Assembly: GCA_029266835.1 (NCBI GenBank)
Contig: JAQSWD010000064.1
Location: 1 to 43,282, forward strand
Length of the DNA stretch: 43,282 nt
Direction: 5' to 3'
Origin: Steroidobacteraceae bacterium
GTDB taxonomy: Bacteria > Pseudomonadota > Gammaproteobacteria > Steroidobacterales > Steroidobacteraceae
Each line of letters starts with the position of its first letter. Positions within the stretch are counted from its first letter, which is position 1. The position numbers and the translations under genes are program-made. A model generated the notes under the pieces. The model worked only from the letters and a program-made list of their open reading frames with translations, was not told the DNA's origin and searched no databases. This document shows, in pieces, positions 16,049-26,311 of this stretch.

Positions 16049-18481
16049 ATGGGCTGGTTGCTGCGCCGATTCTTCAAATTGTGGGTACGGGCGGCGGTGC
16101 AGCCGGCCGAGGCGCCCCCGTCGCTGACTTCCGCTGGCACACCGGTGTGTTACGTGTTCGACCGCGATTCGGTGGCCGACCTTGCCGTGCTCTGCAATGT
16201 CACCGCGCGGATGAATCTGCCGCCGCCCGAAAAGCGCTCGGGCAACCGGCCGGTGGAGCTGCGCCGCTCGTACTTCGATGTCGGCCGCCGGCGCCGCTTC
16301 TGGGACGCCAGCATCACGCGGCGCCCGCCGCCGTATCTGCTGGAGCTGGTCGAGGAGTTGCGCAAGGACGCGGTGAGGGACGTGCTCCTGGTCCCCACGG
16401 CCGTGTACTGGGGCCGGGCGCCGCAGAAAGAAGGCTCGTGGTTCCGCCTGTTGTTCGCCGAGAACTGGGCGCTGACCACGCGCGCGCGCAAATTCATTTC
16501 GGTGCTGGTCAATGGCCGCAATGTGTTCGTGGAGATCGGCGAGCCCATCAGCCTGCGCTCGATGTTCGACGCCGCGCCTTCCATGGACCAGGCGCGGCGT
16601 GTCACCCGCGTGCTCAGAGGACTGCTGCGCCGCCAGCGTGCCACTCGCATCGGCCCGGATCTCTCCCACCGCCGCACCATCGTCGCCCAGGTGTTGCGGG
16701 CGCGCGCCGTGCGCGCGGTGGTCGCGGCCGAGGCCAAGGACAAGCACACGAGTTTCCGTCCCGGCCTGCTGCAGGCGCGCAAGTACGCATTCGAGATCGC
16801 GGCTAACTACTCACACGCCTTCGTGCAGTTCGCCGAGAAGCTGCTGGGCCGCGTGTGGAACCGCGTGTACGACGGCGTGAAGTTCAACCACGCCGCCACG
16901 CTCAAGGCGGTTTCGGACAGCGGCAGCGAAGTGGTGTACGTGCCCTGTCACCGCAGCCACATGGATTACCTGCTGCTGTCGTACATCATCTACCACCAGG
17001 GTTACGCCATCCCGCACATCGCCGCGGGCATCAACCTCAACATCCCGGTGGTCGGGCGCCTGCTGCGCAAGGGCGGCGCGTTCTTCATCCGGCGCAGCTT
17101 CGCCGGTAACGCGTTGTACACCGTGGTGTTCATGAAGTACCTGGCCGCCATCATGGCCCGCGGGCATTCGCTGGAATACTTCATCGAGGGTGGGCGCTCG
17201 CGCACCGGCCGCCTGCTGCATCCGAAGACCGGCATGTTGTCCATGACCGTGCGCAGTTTCCTGCGCGACCCGGTGCGACCCGTGGCGTTCGTGCCCGTGT
17301 ACTTCGGCTACGAACGCATCGTCGAGGCCAACACCTATATCTCCGAGCTCTCCGGCGCCCCCAAGCAGAAAGAGAGTTGGTGGGACCTGCTGACCTCCTT
17401 CCGGGTGTTGCGCGAGCGCTTCGGGACCGTGCACGTCAATGTGGGCGAGCCCATACAGCTCAACGACCTGCTGGACGCGGCGCTGCCCAGCTGGCGCGAA
17501 CAGCGTTTCGACGACGACACCCGCCTGCCGGCGGTGAACGCGCTGGTCAGCGATCTGGCGCAATCCATCATGCGCGGCATCAACTCAGCGGCCGCGGTGA
17601 CCCCGATCAACCTGCTCGCTACGGCGCTGCTGGCCAGTCCGCGCGGCGCCTTGCCCGAGTCGGCGTTGCTGCGCCAGCTCGACCTGTACCTCAAGCTGCT
17701 CAAAGCCAACCCCTACAGCCCGCGCGTGACGATCACCGACGCCACGCCGGAAGAAATCGTGCTCTACGGGGAGTCGCTCAAGATCATTTCCCGCGCGACC
17801 CACAAGCTGGGCGACATCGTGAAGATGAGCGACGAGAGCGCGCAGCTCATCGCCTATTACCGCAACAACGTGCTCCATCTGTTCGCGCTGCCGTCGCTGG
17901 TCGCCTGTGCGTTCATCGGAAATGCCATGCTGCGAACCGAGGACATCCAGCGCCTGGCGTGGCGTGTCTATCCCTACGTGGCATCCGAGCTTTTCCTGCG
18001 TTGGCGCGAGGACGAACTATCGAGGGTGATCGAGGGCGTGCTTGCTGCACTGGCCGAACAAGGCGTGCTGCAACCCAATGAAAGCCGGACCGCGTGGATG
18101 CGCCCGGCGCCCGATTCGCCCCAGGCGATGCAGTTGTCATTGCTGGCCCAGGCCACCATCCAGACCATCGAGCGCTACTACCTGGCCATCTCGCTGCTGA
18201 TGAAGGCCGGATCCGGCACGATGACGCAGAAAACCCTGGAACAGCAGTGCCAGCTGGCGGCGCAACGCATGAACATGCTGTACGGCTTCAACTCGCCCGA
18301 ATTCTTCGACCGGAGCCTGTTCGAGAACTTCATCGACCTGCTGCGAGAACGAAACGTCCTGAAGGCGGGTGAGGGCGGCAAGCTCGAGTTCGACGAGGTG
18401 CTGGCGCGGGTGGCCGCCGACGCCCAGCTGGTTCTGTCCGAACAGATCCGCCATTCCATCCTGCAGGTGACGCAGGTTTAG
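16049..18481 (+). CDS. plsB: Glycerol-3-phosphate O-acyltransferase PlsB
   Basis: An 810-residue enzyme, the usual PlsB length. It is an inner-membrane protein that transfers an acyl chain from acyl-CoA or acyl-ACP to sn-glycerol-3-phosphate, the first step of phospholipid synthesis. The acyltransferase block I HX4D motif is H301-D306 in CHRSHMDYLL. Block II is GAFFIRRSF, block III FIEGGRSRTGRLLHPKTG and block IV VAFVPVYFGYERI. The start MGWLLRRFFKLW is the expected amphipathic N-terminus. A TACACT box (16004-16009) lies about 40 nt upstream, and GAGGCG before the ATG is a weak ribosome site. Identity is firm. Confidence 0.97.
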   Translation: MGWLLRRFFKLWVRAAVQPAEAPPSLTSAGTPVCYVFDRDSVADLAVLCNVTARMNLPPPEKRSGNRPVELRRSYFDVGRRRRFWDASITRRPPPYLLELVEELRKDAVRDVLLVPTAVYWGRAPQKEGSWFRLLFAENWALTTRARKFISVLVNGRNVFVEIGEPISLRSMFDAAPSMDQARRVTRVLRGLLRRQRATRIGPDLSHRRTIVAQVLRARAVRAVVAAEAKDKHTSFRPGLLQARKYAFEIAANYSHAFVQFAEKLLGRVWNRVYDGVKFNHAATLKAVSDSGSEVVYVPCHRSHMDYLLLSYIIYHQGYAIPHIAAGINLNIPVVGRLLRKGGAFFIRRSFAGNALYTVVFMKYLAAIMARGHSLEYFIEGGRSRTGRLLHPKTGMLSMTVRSFLRDPVRPVAFVPVYFGYERIVEANTYISELSGAPKQKESWWDLLTSFRVLRERFGTVHVNVGEPIQLNDLLDAALPSWREQRFDDDTRLPAVNALVSDLAQSIMRGINSAAAVTPINLLATALLASPRGALPESALLRQLDLYLKLLKANPYSPRVTITDATPEEIVLYGESLKIISRATHKLGDIVKMSDESAQLIAYYRNNVLHLFALPSLVACAFIGNAMLRTEDIQRLAWRVYPYVASELFLRWREDELSRVIEGVLAALAEQGVLQPNESRTAWMRPAPDSPQAMQLSLLAQATIQTIERYYLAISLLMKAGSGTMTQKTLEQQCQLAAQRMNMLYGFNSPEFFDRSLFENFIDLLRERNVLKAGEGGKLEFDEVLARVAADAQLVLSEQIRHSILQVTQV

Positions 18482-18521
18482 TAGGGAGGACCCCGGCTAT
18501 GGCATCCGCCCGGGAACCCGC

Positions 18522-18530
18522 TGCTATACT
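18522..18530 (+). promoter_or_regulatory. Extended -10 promoter for the DUF1302 gene
   Basis: TGCTATACT, an extended -10 with TATACT at 18525-18530, is the best promoter-like sequence in the window. It lies 40 nt after the plsB stop and would start a transcript near 18537, giving a leader of about 130 nt before the ATG at 18667. No good -35 is seen, as is common with extended -10 promoters. Confidence 0.5.
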
Positions 18531-18537
18531 GGCCCGC

Positions 18538-18643
18538 AACACGTCCGCGCCTATGTGTCCGCGAGGGGAGGCAGCAGCGCGGCGAACATCAAGACGATAC
18601 GGCCAAGCGGTGAGCCTGCTCCCTCCTCGCGACTCGCAGTGTT
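18538..18643 (+). promoter_or_regulatory. Structured 5' leader upstream of the DUF1302 gene
   Basis: The leader can fold into one long element. AACAC (18538-18542) pairs with GTGTT (18639-18643). The segment 18561-18577 (GCGAGG...AGCAG) pairs with 18616-18630 (CTGCT...CCTCGC) over about 15 bp with two bulges, enclosing a 38-nt loop. Shine-Dalgarno AGGGGA and the ATG follow beyond the structure. I do not recognise a known riboswitch; the SRP RNA signature loop is absent. It may be a regulatory leader or a small RNA. Confidence 0.35.
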
Positions 18644-18666
18644 CCCGCGGTCTTCAGGGGAAATTA

Positions 18667-20796
18667 ATGAGTAACGATCTGATCCGGCGATACGTTATCC
18701 GATCGCTGCCCCGATCATTCTCAATCGTAGCCACGATGGCGCTCGCAACTCCCGCCGCCTACGCCTGGGACTTCCAGAACGACTCGGGCACATTCTCCGG
18801 CAGCTGGGACACCACGCTCACCTACGGCCAGGCCTGGCGCATCGAGTCCCGGGACTGCCGCCTGATCGCGATCGCCGACGGCGGTTGCGGCCGCTCGCCG
18901 AACATCGACGACGGCAACCTCAACTACGACACCGACATGTACTCGCGCGCCGTGAAGGCGCTGACCGAGGTGTCGCTCAACTACCGCGGCGTCGGCGCCT
19001 TCGTGCGCGCCTCTGGGTTGTACGACGACGCGGCGGGCAACACGCAACGCACGCCGCTCTCCGACAAGTCCGAAGACCTGGTGAAGAGCTACACGCGTCT
19101 GCTCGACGCCTTCGTGTACGCCAAGTTCGACCTCGGCGACATGCCGGCCGAACTGCGCCTGGGCCGCCAGGCGGTGAGCTGGGGCGAGAGCACGTTCATC
19201 CAGAACGGCATCAACGTCATCAACCATTTCGACGTCTCGGCGCTGCGCGTGCCGGGCTCGGAGCTCAAGGAAGCCTTCCTGCCGCAGGAGATGGTCAACT
19301 TCAGCGTGCAGATGACCGACAACTTTTCGGCCCAGGCTATCTACATCACCGACTGGAACGCCACGGTGCCGGAGCCGGCCGGTTCGTACTTCAGCAACAA
19401 CGACTTCGCGCCCACCGGCGGCAGCAAGGTGGTGCTGGGGTTCGGCTCGTTCTCGGACCAGGGCGTGGATTTCAGCCCGCTGGGTGGCCAGTACATCGAG
19501 AATTTCCAGACCGTCAATCGCCTGCCCACCGAAAAGCCCTCGGACAGCGGCCAGTTCGGCGTGAACCTCAAGTACTTCGCGCCTGAATTCAACAACGGCA
19601 CCGAGTTCGGCCTGTTCTTTCTCAAGTACCACAGCCGACTGCCGCTGATCTCCGGCCGCACGGGCACGCAAACCGGCCTCGGCAATGCGTTCGGCGCGCT
19701 GAACGCGGTGGGCGCCGCCGCCCAGGGCATCGCGGCGGGGCTTCCGGCCGCGGTGGCCATCGAAACCGCGGCGCAGCTCGGCTTCGGCCGCGGATTGGCC
19801 GCGGGCGGCGACATCAGCCTGGCCCAGGCGCGCAGCTACGCCACCGTCGGCGCGAACACGCACCTGGCGGGAGGCGACGTGACGGCGCAGGCCAGCAACA
19901 TCGCCACGCATGAATACGCGCTGACGGCCGGCTACTTCACCGAGTATCCGGAAGACATCAAGATGATCGGCCTGTCGTTCAACACGCAGCTGCAGTGGGG
20001 CGGTATCGCCCTGCAAGGTGAGGTGGCCTACCGCCAGGACGTGCCGCTGCAGTTCGACGACGTGGAGCTGCTGTTCGCGGCGCTCACGCCGTTCGAGCAG
20101 GGCCTCGCGACGCTGCGCGGTACGCCGCTGCCCACGAGCTGCCCCGAAGGCGTTCCGGCCGCGTCCACGCTCACGCACTGCGGCCAGCTCGGCGGCTTCG
20201 GCCTCGATTCCGTGGTCTCCGGCTGGGATCGCTACGACACCTACCAGGTGCAGTTCACCGCCACCAAGACCTTCTCGAACCTGCTCGGCGCGGCACAGAT
20301 GGTGCTGGTCACGGAAGCCGGCCTCACGCACATCCAGGACATGCCGGACAAGCTGACCGGCGGCCCCAACGGCCGCGGCCTGCGTTTCAACGGCCCGGCC
20401 ACCAACGTCAGCGGAAACTACGAACTGCGCGGCCGTCATTGCCCGACGGTGTCGGCCGCCGCCTGTCTGGCGCTGGATCTCGTCGAACCGCAGAACCGAT
20501 TCGCGGATGCGACGTCATATGGATATCGCATTGCCGGTCGTCTCGAATATCCCGGCCTCATGGGCCCCTGGAACGTCCTGCCGCGCTTCAACTGGCAGCA
20601 TGATGTGCGGGGCACGACGCCTGGACCGGGCGGCAACTTTGTCGAGGGCCGGTACGGCCTGACGCTCGGCGTCGAAGCCAACCTGCAGGCGAAATGGGCG
20701 GTCGATCTGTCGTGGACCAAGTTCGGTGGCGCCGGACGGTTCAATGACCTGAACGATCGCGACTATGTCGCCGCCACGCTCAAGTACTCGTTCTGA
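18667..20796 (+). CDS. DUF1302 family outer-membrane-like protein
   Basis: 709 residues. ATG 18667 is chosen because AGGGGA precedes it and a long signal peptide follows (SFSIVATMALATPAAYA, mature start WDFQND). The DUF1302 signature is visible: SGSWDTTLTYGQAWRI, then NLNYDTDMYSRAVKALTEVSLNY, LGRQAVSWGESTFIQNGINVINHFDVSALRVPGSELKEA. It ends in a barrel-like strand, VAATLKYSF. The family is a predicted beta-barrel repeatedly found next to DUF1329, YCF48 and MMPL genes in environmental proteobacteria that handle hydrophobic substrates; a transport role is proposed but unproven. DUF1329 follows after 19 nt. Confidence 0.9.
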   Translation: MSNDLIRRYVIRSLPRSFSIVATMALATPAAYAWDFQNDSGTFSGSWDTTLTYGQAWRIESRDCRLIAIADGGCGRSPNIDDGNLNYDTDMYSRAVKALTEVSLNYRGVGAFVRASGLYDDAAGNTQRTPLSDKSEDLVKSYTRLLDAFVYAKFDLGDMPAELRLGRQAVSWGESTFIQNGINVINHFDVSALRVPGSELKEAFLPQEMVNFSVQMTDNFSAQAIYITDWNATVPEPAGSYFSNNDFAPTGGSKVVLGFGSFSDQGVDFSPLGGQYIENFQTVNRLPTEKPSDSGQFGVNLKYFAPEFNNGTEFGLFFLKYHSRLPLISGRTGTQTGLGNAFGALNAVGAAAQGIAAGLPAAVAIETAAQLGFGRGLAAGGDISLAQARSYATVGANTHLAGGDVTAQASNIATHEYALTAGYFTEYPEDIKMIGLSFNTQLQWGGIALQGEVAYRQDVPLQFDDVELLFAALTPFEQGLATLRGTPLPTSCPEGVPAASTLTHCGQLGGFGLDSVVSGWDRYDTYQVQFTATKTFSNLLGAAQMVLVTEAGLTHIQDMPDKLTGGPNGRGLRFNGPATNVSGNYELRGRHCPTVSAAACLALDLVEPQNRFADATSYGYRIAGRLEYPGLMGPWNVLPRFNWQHDVRGTTPGPGGNFVEGRYGLTLGVEANLQAKWAVDLSWTKFGGAGRFNDLNDRDYVAATLKYSF

Positions 20797-20815
20797 TCCG
20801 CGACGAGGGCAACAC

Positions 20816-21959
20816 ATGAACAAAATGCTCAAGAAATTCCTACTGCCCGGCGTCGCGACCTTCGCGGGCATGCTCGTCGGCTCGCAGGCCATGGCTGCCG
20901 CCTCCGCCGCGGACGCCGCCAAGCTCGGCGGCGAACTCACGCCGCTGGGAGCGGAGAAGGCCGCCAATGCCGACGGCTCCATCCCCGCCTGGGATGGTGG
21001 CCTGACCTCGGCGTCGCAGGCGGGCTTCCCGAACTTCCGCGCGGGCCAGCATCACCCCGATCCGTATGCCAACGACAAACCGCTGTACACGGTCACCGCG
21101 GCCAACATGGCCCAGTACGCGAGCAAGCTGACTGAAGGCCACAAAAAGCTGCTGCAGACCTACCGCAACACCTACAAGATGCTGGTGTACCCGACGCATC
21201 GCAGCGCCGCGGCTCCACAACGCATCTATGACGCCACCAAGCGTATCGCCACCACCGCGCAACTCGCGAAGGATGGCAACGGCGTGGTGAACGCGGGCGA
21301 GGGCGTGCCCTTCCCCATTCCGAAGACCGGCGTCGAAGTGTTCTGGAACCACGTGCTGCGTTATCGCGGCGACGTCATCGTGCGCCAGATCGGCCAGGCG
21401 CCCGTGACCGCCAGCGGCTCGTACACCATGGTGAAATTCCACGACGAGACCATGGTGGCGTACAGCCTGCCGGGGGCGAAGTCGGAGAACCTCAACAACA
21501 CCATCGCGTATTTCATCCAGGAAACCGTGGCGCCCGCGCGCCTCGCCGGCGAAGTGCTGCTGGTGCAGGAGACGCTCGACCAGTCGGTCGAAAACCGCCG
21601 CGCCTGGGTCTACAACCCCGGCCAGCGCCGCGTGCGGCGCGCGCCGAACGTGGCGTTCGACAACCCCGGCACCAACTCCGACAACCTGCGTACCTCCGAC
21701 CAGTTCGACATGTACAACGGGTCGCCGCAGCGTTACGAATGGACGCTGGTGGGCAAATCGCGTGCAGGAAGGCCATGTCATCAACTACTACGACGTGCCG
21801 ACCATCTGGACGGTGCTCGAGACGGTTTACGACCTGACCAATGGCCGTTATCTCGCGCTGGGCCTGGACAACGAGGAACCGCGCAGCCGCGACTTCGCGC
21901 AGAAGCGCAGCATCGCCGACTACCAGCCGGCGGCCCTGCAACGGCGCGGCGTCCGCTGA
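20816..21959 (+). pseudogene. DUF1329 family protein, broken by an internal deletion/frameshift
   Basis: The first part (ATG 20816, signal peptide ending SQAMAA) is a normal DUF1329 start: AAKLGGELTPLGAEKAANADGSIPAWDGG, through to YNGSPQRYEWTLVGK near 21755. The family end then appears in another frame from about 21762: VQEGHVINYYDVPTIW, then YDLTNGRYLALGLDNEEP, stopping at 21959. Complete members have roughly 80-90 more residues between these blocks, so about 250 bp are missing as well as the frame. DUF1329 proteins resemble LolA/LolB-like lipid carriers and are paired with DUF1302. As written the gene makes a protein with a nonsense tail ending at 21970. It could be a real mutation or an assembly deletion. 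Confidence 0.82.
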
Positions 21960-21984
21960 CGAATAACTAGCAAGAGCAACCTCA

Positions 21985-22024
21985 CGGGCCGGTGGACATC
22001 AATCCACCGGCCCGTTTAGTTTTA
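21985..22024 (+). terminator. Rho-independent terminator after DUF1329
   Basis: CGGGCCGGTGGA (21985-21996) and TCCACCGGCCCG (22003-22014) form a perfect 12-bp GC-rich stem with a 6-nt loop, followed by TTTAGTTTT. It separates the DUF1302-DUF1329 pair from the YCF48-MMPL pair. Confidence 0.88.
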
Positions 22025-22053
22025 GCCAACGAGAAACTCACCAGGGGAAGGGC

Positions 22054-22940
22054 ATGAGGCATGGTTTCGGCCTCGCGCTGGTCGCGGCGCTGGCGGCGGG
22101 TGGTTTTGCACCCGATGTACGTGCGCAGCTCGATCCCGAGGATGCGGCCAACCAGCCCGCCGAGCTCGCGCCGCTGGCGGGCTCCTCACTGCTGCTCGAT
22201 CTCGCCATGGCCGGCAAGCGCATGGTGGCCGTAGGCGAGCGCGGCCACGTGATGCTCTCGGACGATCAGGGCGCGACCTGGCGCCAGGCCAAGAGCGTAC
22301 CCACGCGGGTCATGCTCACCGCCGTGTTCTTCATCGACGATGCCTATGGCTGGGCCGTGGGTCACGACGAAACCATCATCAACACCGTGGATGGCGGCGA
22401 GACGTGGACGCGCTCGCATTTCGCGCCCGACGCGCAACAGCCATTGCTCGACCTGTGGTTCGCGAACCGCGTCAGCGGCATCGCCGTGGGCGCCTATGGC
22501 GCCTATTTCACGACCAATGACAGTGGCCGCACCTGGTCCGGCGCGAAATTCGCGCCGGCTCCTCAGCCCCAGCCGGCGGCCGGCGCCGGGTCTTCCGAAG
22601 ACTCCTTCGAGGATGTCCCGCCTGACTACCATCTCAATCGCATCGTCGGCGTGGGCAACCGGCTGTACATTGCCGCCGAGGGCGGTCAGCTTTATCGCTC
22701 CGATGACCGCGGCGCCAACTGGCGCGCGCTGGCGGATACGCCATCAACGACCTGCGCGTGGTGATCGGCGGCCTGACAGGCGTGCTGCTGATTTCTGGCG
22801 ATGCGGGCGAGACCTTCCGCCTCACCCAGCAGGACGACCGCAAGGGCGTTTCGGCGCTGCTGCCGGGCCCGGCGGGCGCCGTGGTGGTGGCGGGCGAGGG
22901 TGGCGTACGCACCATCCGGCTCGACGGGGAAGGTAGTTAG
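22054..22940 (+). pseudogene. YCF48-family beta-propeller protein, broken by an internal deletion
   Basis: ATG 22054 follows a strong AGGGGAAGGG. A signal peptide precedes BNR/YCF48-type repeats: MVAVGERGHVMLSDDQGATWRQ, AVGHDETIINTVDGGETWTR and AVGAYGAYFTTNDSGRTW. At about 22738 the frame changes: the first frame ends at 22764 after LADTPSTTCAW, while the family C-terminus continues in another frame (INDLRVVIGGLTGVLLISGDAGETF through EGGVRTIRLDGEG) to 22940. Some 40-50 residues of propeller appear to be missing at the join. YCF48 proteins are periplasmic and, next to MMPL pumps, are thought to assist assembly or substrate handling. The MMPL start follows 2 nt after the stop. Confidence 0.8.
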
Positions 22941-22942
22941 CC

Positions 22943-25307
22943 GTGGCCGGTTCCTCGAAAACGTCCGACAACGCGTTGTCCGCGGCGCTCGAAAAATTCA
23001 TCTTCGGCAATCGCGCGCTCATCGTCGTGGTGTTCGCGCTGCTCACGGTGGCGCTGGCCACCGTGGCCGTGCGCGGTCTGCGCATCGACGCTTCCTTCAC
23101 CAAGCAGCTGCCGCTCAAGCACGAGTACATGCAGACCTTCGTGAAACACCAGGCGGAGTTCGGCGGCGCCAACCGCGTGCTGATCGCGCTCGTGGCGCGC
23201 GAAGGCGACATGTTCACGCCCAGCTTCTTCGACGCGCTGAAGAAGGCCACTGACGAAGTGCTGGTCATGGACGGCATCGACCGTGGCCGCGTGCAGTCGC
23301 TGTTCACACCCAACGTGCGCTACATGGAAGTGGTCGAGGACGGCATCGAGGCCGGCAACGTCGTCGATGCGGAGTTCGTGCCCACGCGCGAAGCGCTGGA
23401 CAAGGTGCGCGAGAACATCCTCAAGGCCGGCATCCGCGGCCGCCTGGTCGCCAACGATTTCTCCGGCGCGCTCATCAGCGCCATCGTGCTCGAGAAGGAT
23501 GCCCAGGGCCGGCCCATCGACCCCATCAAGGTGGCGCGCGCGCTGGAAGAGAAGGTGCGCGACAAGATCCAGGGCAACGACGCCGTCGTGGTCCAGGCGC
23601 AGGGATCGACCGTCGACGTCCACATGATCGGCTTCGCCAAGGTGGTGGGCGACATCGCCGATGGCGCCATGTCGGTCATCATTTTCGCCATCGTCACCAT
23701 CCTGCTCACGCTGCTCGCGGTCTGGTACTACGTGCAGTCGTTGAAGGTGGCGGTGGTGCCCATCGTCTGCTCGATCGTCGCAGTGATCTGGCAGCTGGGC
23801 ATGCTGGTGCTGCTGGGTTACGGCATCGATCCATTGGGCCTGCTGGTGCCCTTCCTCATTTTCGCCATCGGTCAAGGAAGCGGCGGTGGCCGGCCTCGGC
23901 AGCGAGGATGCCGCGCGGCAGACGTTCCGGCAGCTGCTCATGCCGGCCATCATCGCGTTGCTCGCGGATCTCGTCGGCTTCATCACCATCCTGCTGATCC
24001 CCGTGCAGGTGGTGCAGGAGATGGCGATCACGGCCAGCATCGGCGTGGCCATCGTCATCCTCACCGACCTCATCCTGTTGCCGGTGCTGGTGTCCTGGGT
24101 GAAATGGGACCCGCAGTACAAGGCCCGCGTCGAAGCGCGCCAGCTCAAGCTGTCCGCGCACTGGCAGCGGCTGGCGCGCATCACCGAGCGGCGCAACGCG
24201 CTGGTCATCGTCGGCATCGCATTGCTGCTCGGCGTCTTCGGCGTGTGGAAGGGCCGTGGCACGCCCATCGGCGACACCCAGGCCGGCGTGCCCGAGCTGC
24301 GGCCCGACTCCCGCTACAACCAGGACAGCAACGTCATCACGTCGAAGTTCTCCATCGGCGTGGACATCCTTACCGTCATCGTCGAGACCGCCGAGCCCAC
24401 CTGCACCAGTCATGAGCTCATGACTTCCATCGACACGTTCGCCTGGAAGATGCGCAACGTCGATGGCGTCCAGGAAGTCATGGCGCTGCCCATCGTTGCC
24501 AAGATCGCGATCGCGGGCTGGAACGAAGGTAGTTTGAAATGGCGCAATATCCCGCGTGAGCCCAACCAGCTCACGCAGTCCACGCGCTACATCGAGACCA
24601 GCACCGGCCTGCTCAATGCCGACTGCAACGTGATCCCGGTGATGCTGTTCCTGCGCGACCACAAGGCCGCGACCATCGCGCGGGTGGTCGACGAGGTGAA
24701 GGCCTGGCGCACGCTGAATACACCGCCGGGCGCGCAGTTCAACCTGGCCACCGGCAACGTGGGCGTGATGGCGGCCACCAATGAGGAAGTGAAGGCCAAG
24801 GAATATCCCATCCTCGGCTGGGTGTTCGCGGCCGTCATCCTCATGTGCCTCCTGACGTTCCGGTCGCTGCTGGGCACCGTGCTGGTGTTCCTGCCGCTGG
24901 CGCTGGTATCGATACTGGTCTATGCCGTCATGGCCATGGTGGACATCGGGCTCAAGGTGAACACGCTGCCCATGGTGGCGCTGGGCGCGGGCATCGGCGT
25001 CGACTACGGCATCTATCTATGGAGCCGCATGCAGGAATTCCTGCGCGCCGGCGACAGCGTTCACGACGCCTATCTCAAGACCATGCGCGTCACGGGCGCC
25101 AGCATCATCTTCACGGGCATCACGCTGGCCATCGGTGTGGTCACCTGGGTGTTCTCGCCGCTGCAGTTCCAGGCCGATATCGGCATCATGCTCACCTTCA
25201 TGTTCTTCGTGAACATGTTGGGCGCCATCCTGCTGCTGCCGGCGTTGGCGGCGCTGTTCATCCGGGCGAAAAGCCCGCCCGACTCACGACCGCCCGTCAC
25301 CGGCTAA
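22943..25307 (+). pseudogene. MMPL/RND-type transporter, frameshifted by a small deletion
   Basis: GTG 22943 starts an RND-superfamily pump of the HAE3/MMPL type with about twelve membrane segments. TM1 (ALIVVVFALLTVALATVAV) is followed by a large periplasmic domain, TM2-4, a second periplasmic domain, and the C-terminal TM cluster (ILGWVFAAVILMCLLTF, LPMVALGAGIGVDYGIYLWSRM). At about 23870 the frame breaks inside TM4 just after LLVPFLIFAIG. Homologues continue with a short VSHGVQ-like stretch that is missing here; the sequence resumes in another frame as KEAAVAGLGSEDAARQTFRQ. The lesion is small (about 20 bp, not a multiple of three). Such pumps export lipids or hydrophobic molecules, consistent with the DUF1302/DUF1329/YCF48 neighbours. 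Confidence 0.85.
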
Positions 25308-25348
25308 CGGAACAGGGGCGCCGGCGCATCTGGTCTGCAGGAGTCCAC

Positions 25349-26311
25349 ATGAAAACCAGCACGACAGTCCTCACCGCCCTCCTGATGCTCGGCGCGGCCT
25401 CACTGGCCACCGCCCAGGCGCCGCAACCGCTGTCGAAGCCGGAGGTGGAAAAGGCGCCGATACCGCCGCCGGACGTGAAGATCGAAACCACCCCACTCGC
25501 CCCGGGCATCTATCTGCTCACGGGTCGCGGCGGCAACATCGCGCTCACGGTAGGTGTGGACGGGGCGGCCATCATCGACGATCAGTTCGACGACATGGCG
25601 CCCAAGATCCGCGCCGCCGTTGCCATGCTGAGCCCGACGCCCGTGAAGTTCGTGATCAATACCCACCTGCACGGCGATCACACCGGCGGCAATGACCAGT
25701 TCGGCAAGGCCGGCGCCGTGATCATCGCGCAGGAGAACGTGCGCAAGCGCCTGGGCAGCACGTCTTTCAATACCGCCAACAACCAGCCCATACCGCCGCG
25801 CGCCCGCGAGGCGCTGCCCGTGGTGACGTTCGCCGACGCCGCCACGCTGCATTTCAACGACGACGATCTGGAATTCAAGCACCTGCCAAACGCGCACACC
25901 GAGACGGACATCTTCATCCGCTTCCGCAAGGCCAACATCGTGCACATGGGCGACATGTTCACAGGTGGCTTTCCGTTCATCGACGGCAGCAATGGCGGCA
26001 CGCTGGATGGCTTGATCAAGGCCCACGAAGTTGTGCTCGCGATCATCGACGACCAGACCAAGGTGATCCGCGGACACGGGCCGCTGGGAAACAAGGCCGA
26101 GCTGCAGGCCTACCATGACATGCTCGTCGTGATTCGCGATCGCATCGCCCGGCTCGTGAAGTCAGGAAGGAGCCAGGAAGAAGTGGTGGCCGCACGCCCG
26201 ACGAAGGAATTTGAAGCGCAGTACGGCGGTACGAATTTCAACGCGGCGCAGTGGATAGGCCGCGCGTACGTCGACCAGAAGAGCGCGCTCGAGAAGAAAA
26301 AGCGGCGCTGA
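25349..26311 (+). CDS. Periplasmic metallo-beta-lactamase-fold hydrolase
   Basis: 320 residues from ATG 25349, with GCAGGAG upstream. A signal peptide (VLTALLMLGAASLATAQ) is followed by an MBL domain. The metal-binding motif is H106-L-H108-G-D110-H111 (NTHLHGDHTGG). Further ligands are expected in LPNAHTETD (H) and GDMF (D), and HG in VIRGHGPLGNK. The C-terminal helical segment (AYHDMLVVIRDRIARLV) resembles SoxH/quinoprotein-linked MBL proteins rather than true beta-lactamases. It lies 41 nt downstream of the MMPL gene and may be part of the same transport cassette. Substrate unknown. Confidence 0.9.
   Translation: MKTSTTVLTALLMLGAASLATAQAPQPLSKPEVEKAPIPPPDVKIETTPLAPGIYLLTGRGGNIALTVGVDGAAIIDDQFDDMAPKIRAAVAMLSPTPVKFVINTHLHGDHTGGNDQFGKAGAVIIAQENVRKRLGSTSFNTANNQPIPPRAREALPVVTFADAATLHFNDDDLEFKHLPNAHTETDIFIRFRKANIVHMGDMFTGGFPFIDGSNGGTLDGLIKAHEVVLAIIDDQTKVIRGHGPLGNKAELQAYHDMLVVIRDRIARLVKSGRSQEEVVAARPTKEFEAQYGGTNFNAAQWIGRAYVDQKSALEKKKRR

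Noticed and set aside
18530-18660. SRP (4.5S) or 6S RNA gene in the plsB-DUF1302 gap
   Set aside because: The size and closing stem are suggestive, but the conserved SRP GGAA-type loop and the 6S open-complex-like bubble are not evident.
18721-20439. 572-codon open frame antisense to DUF1302
   Set aside because: Low-complexity Val/Ala/Arg/His sequence with no recognisable domain, fully inside a convincing DUF1302 gene.
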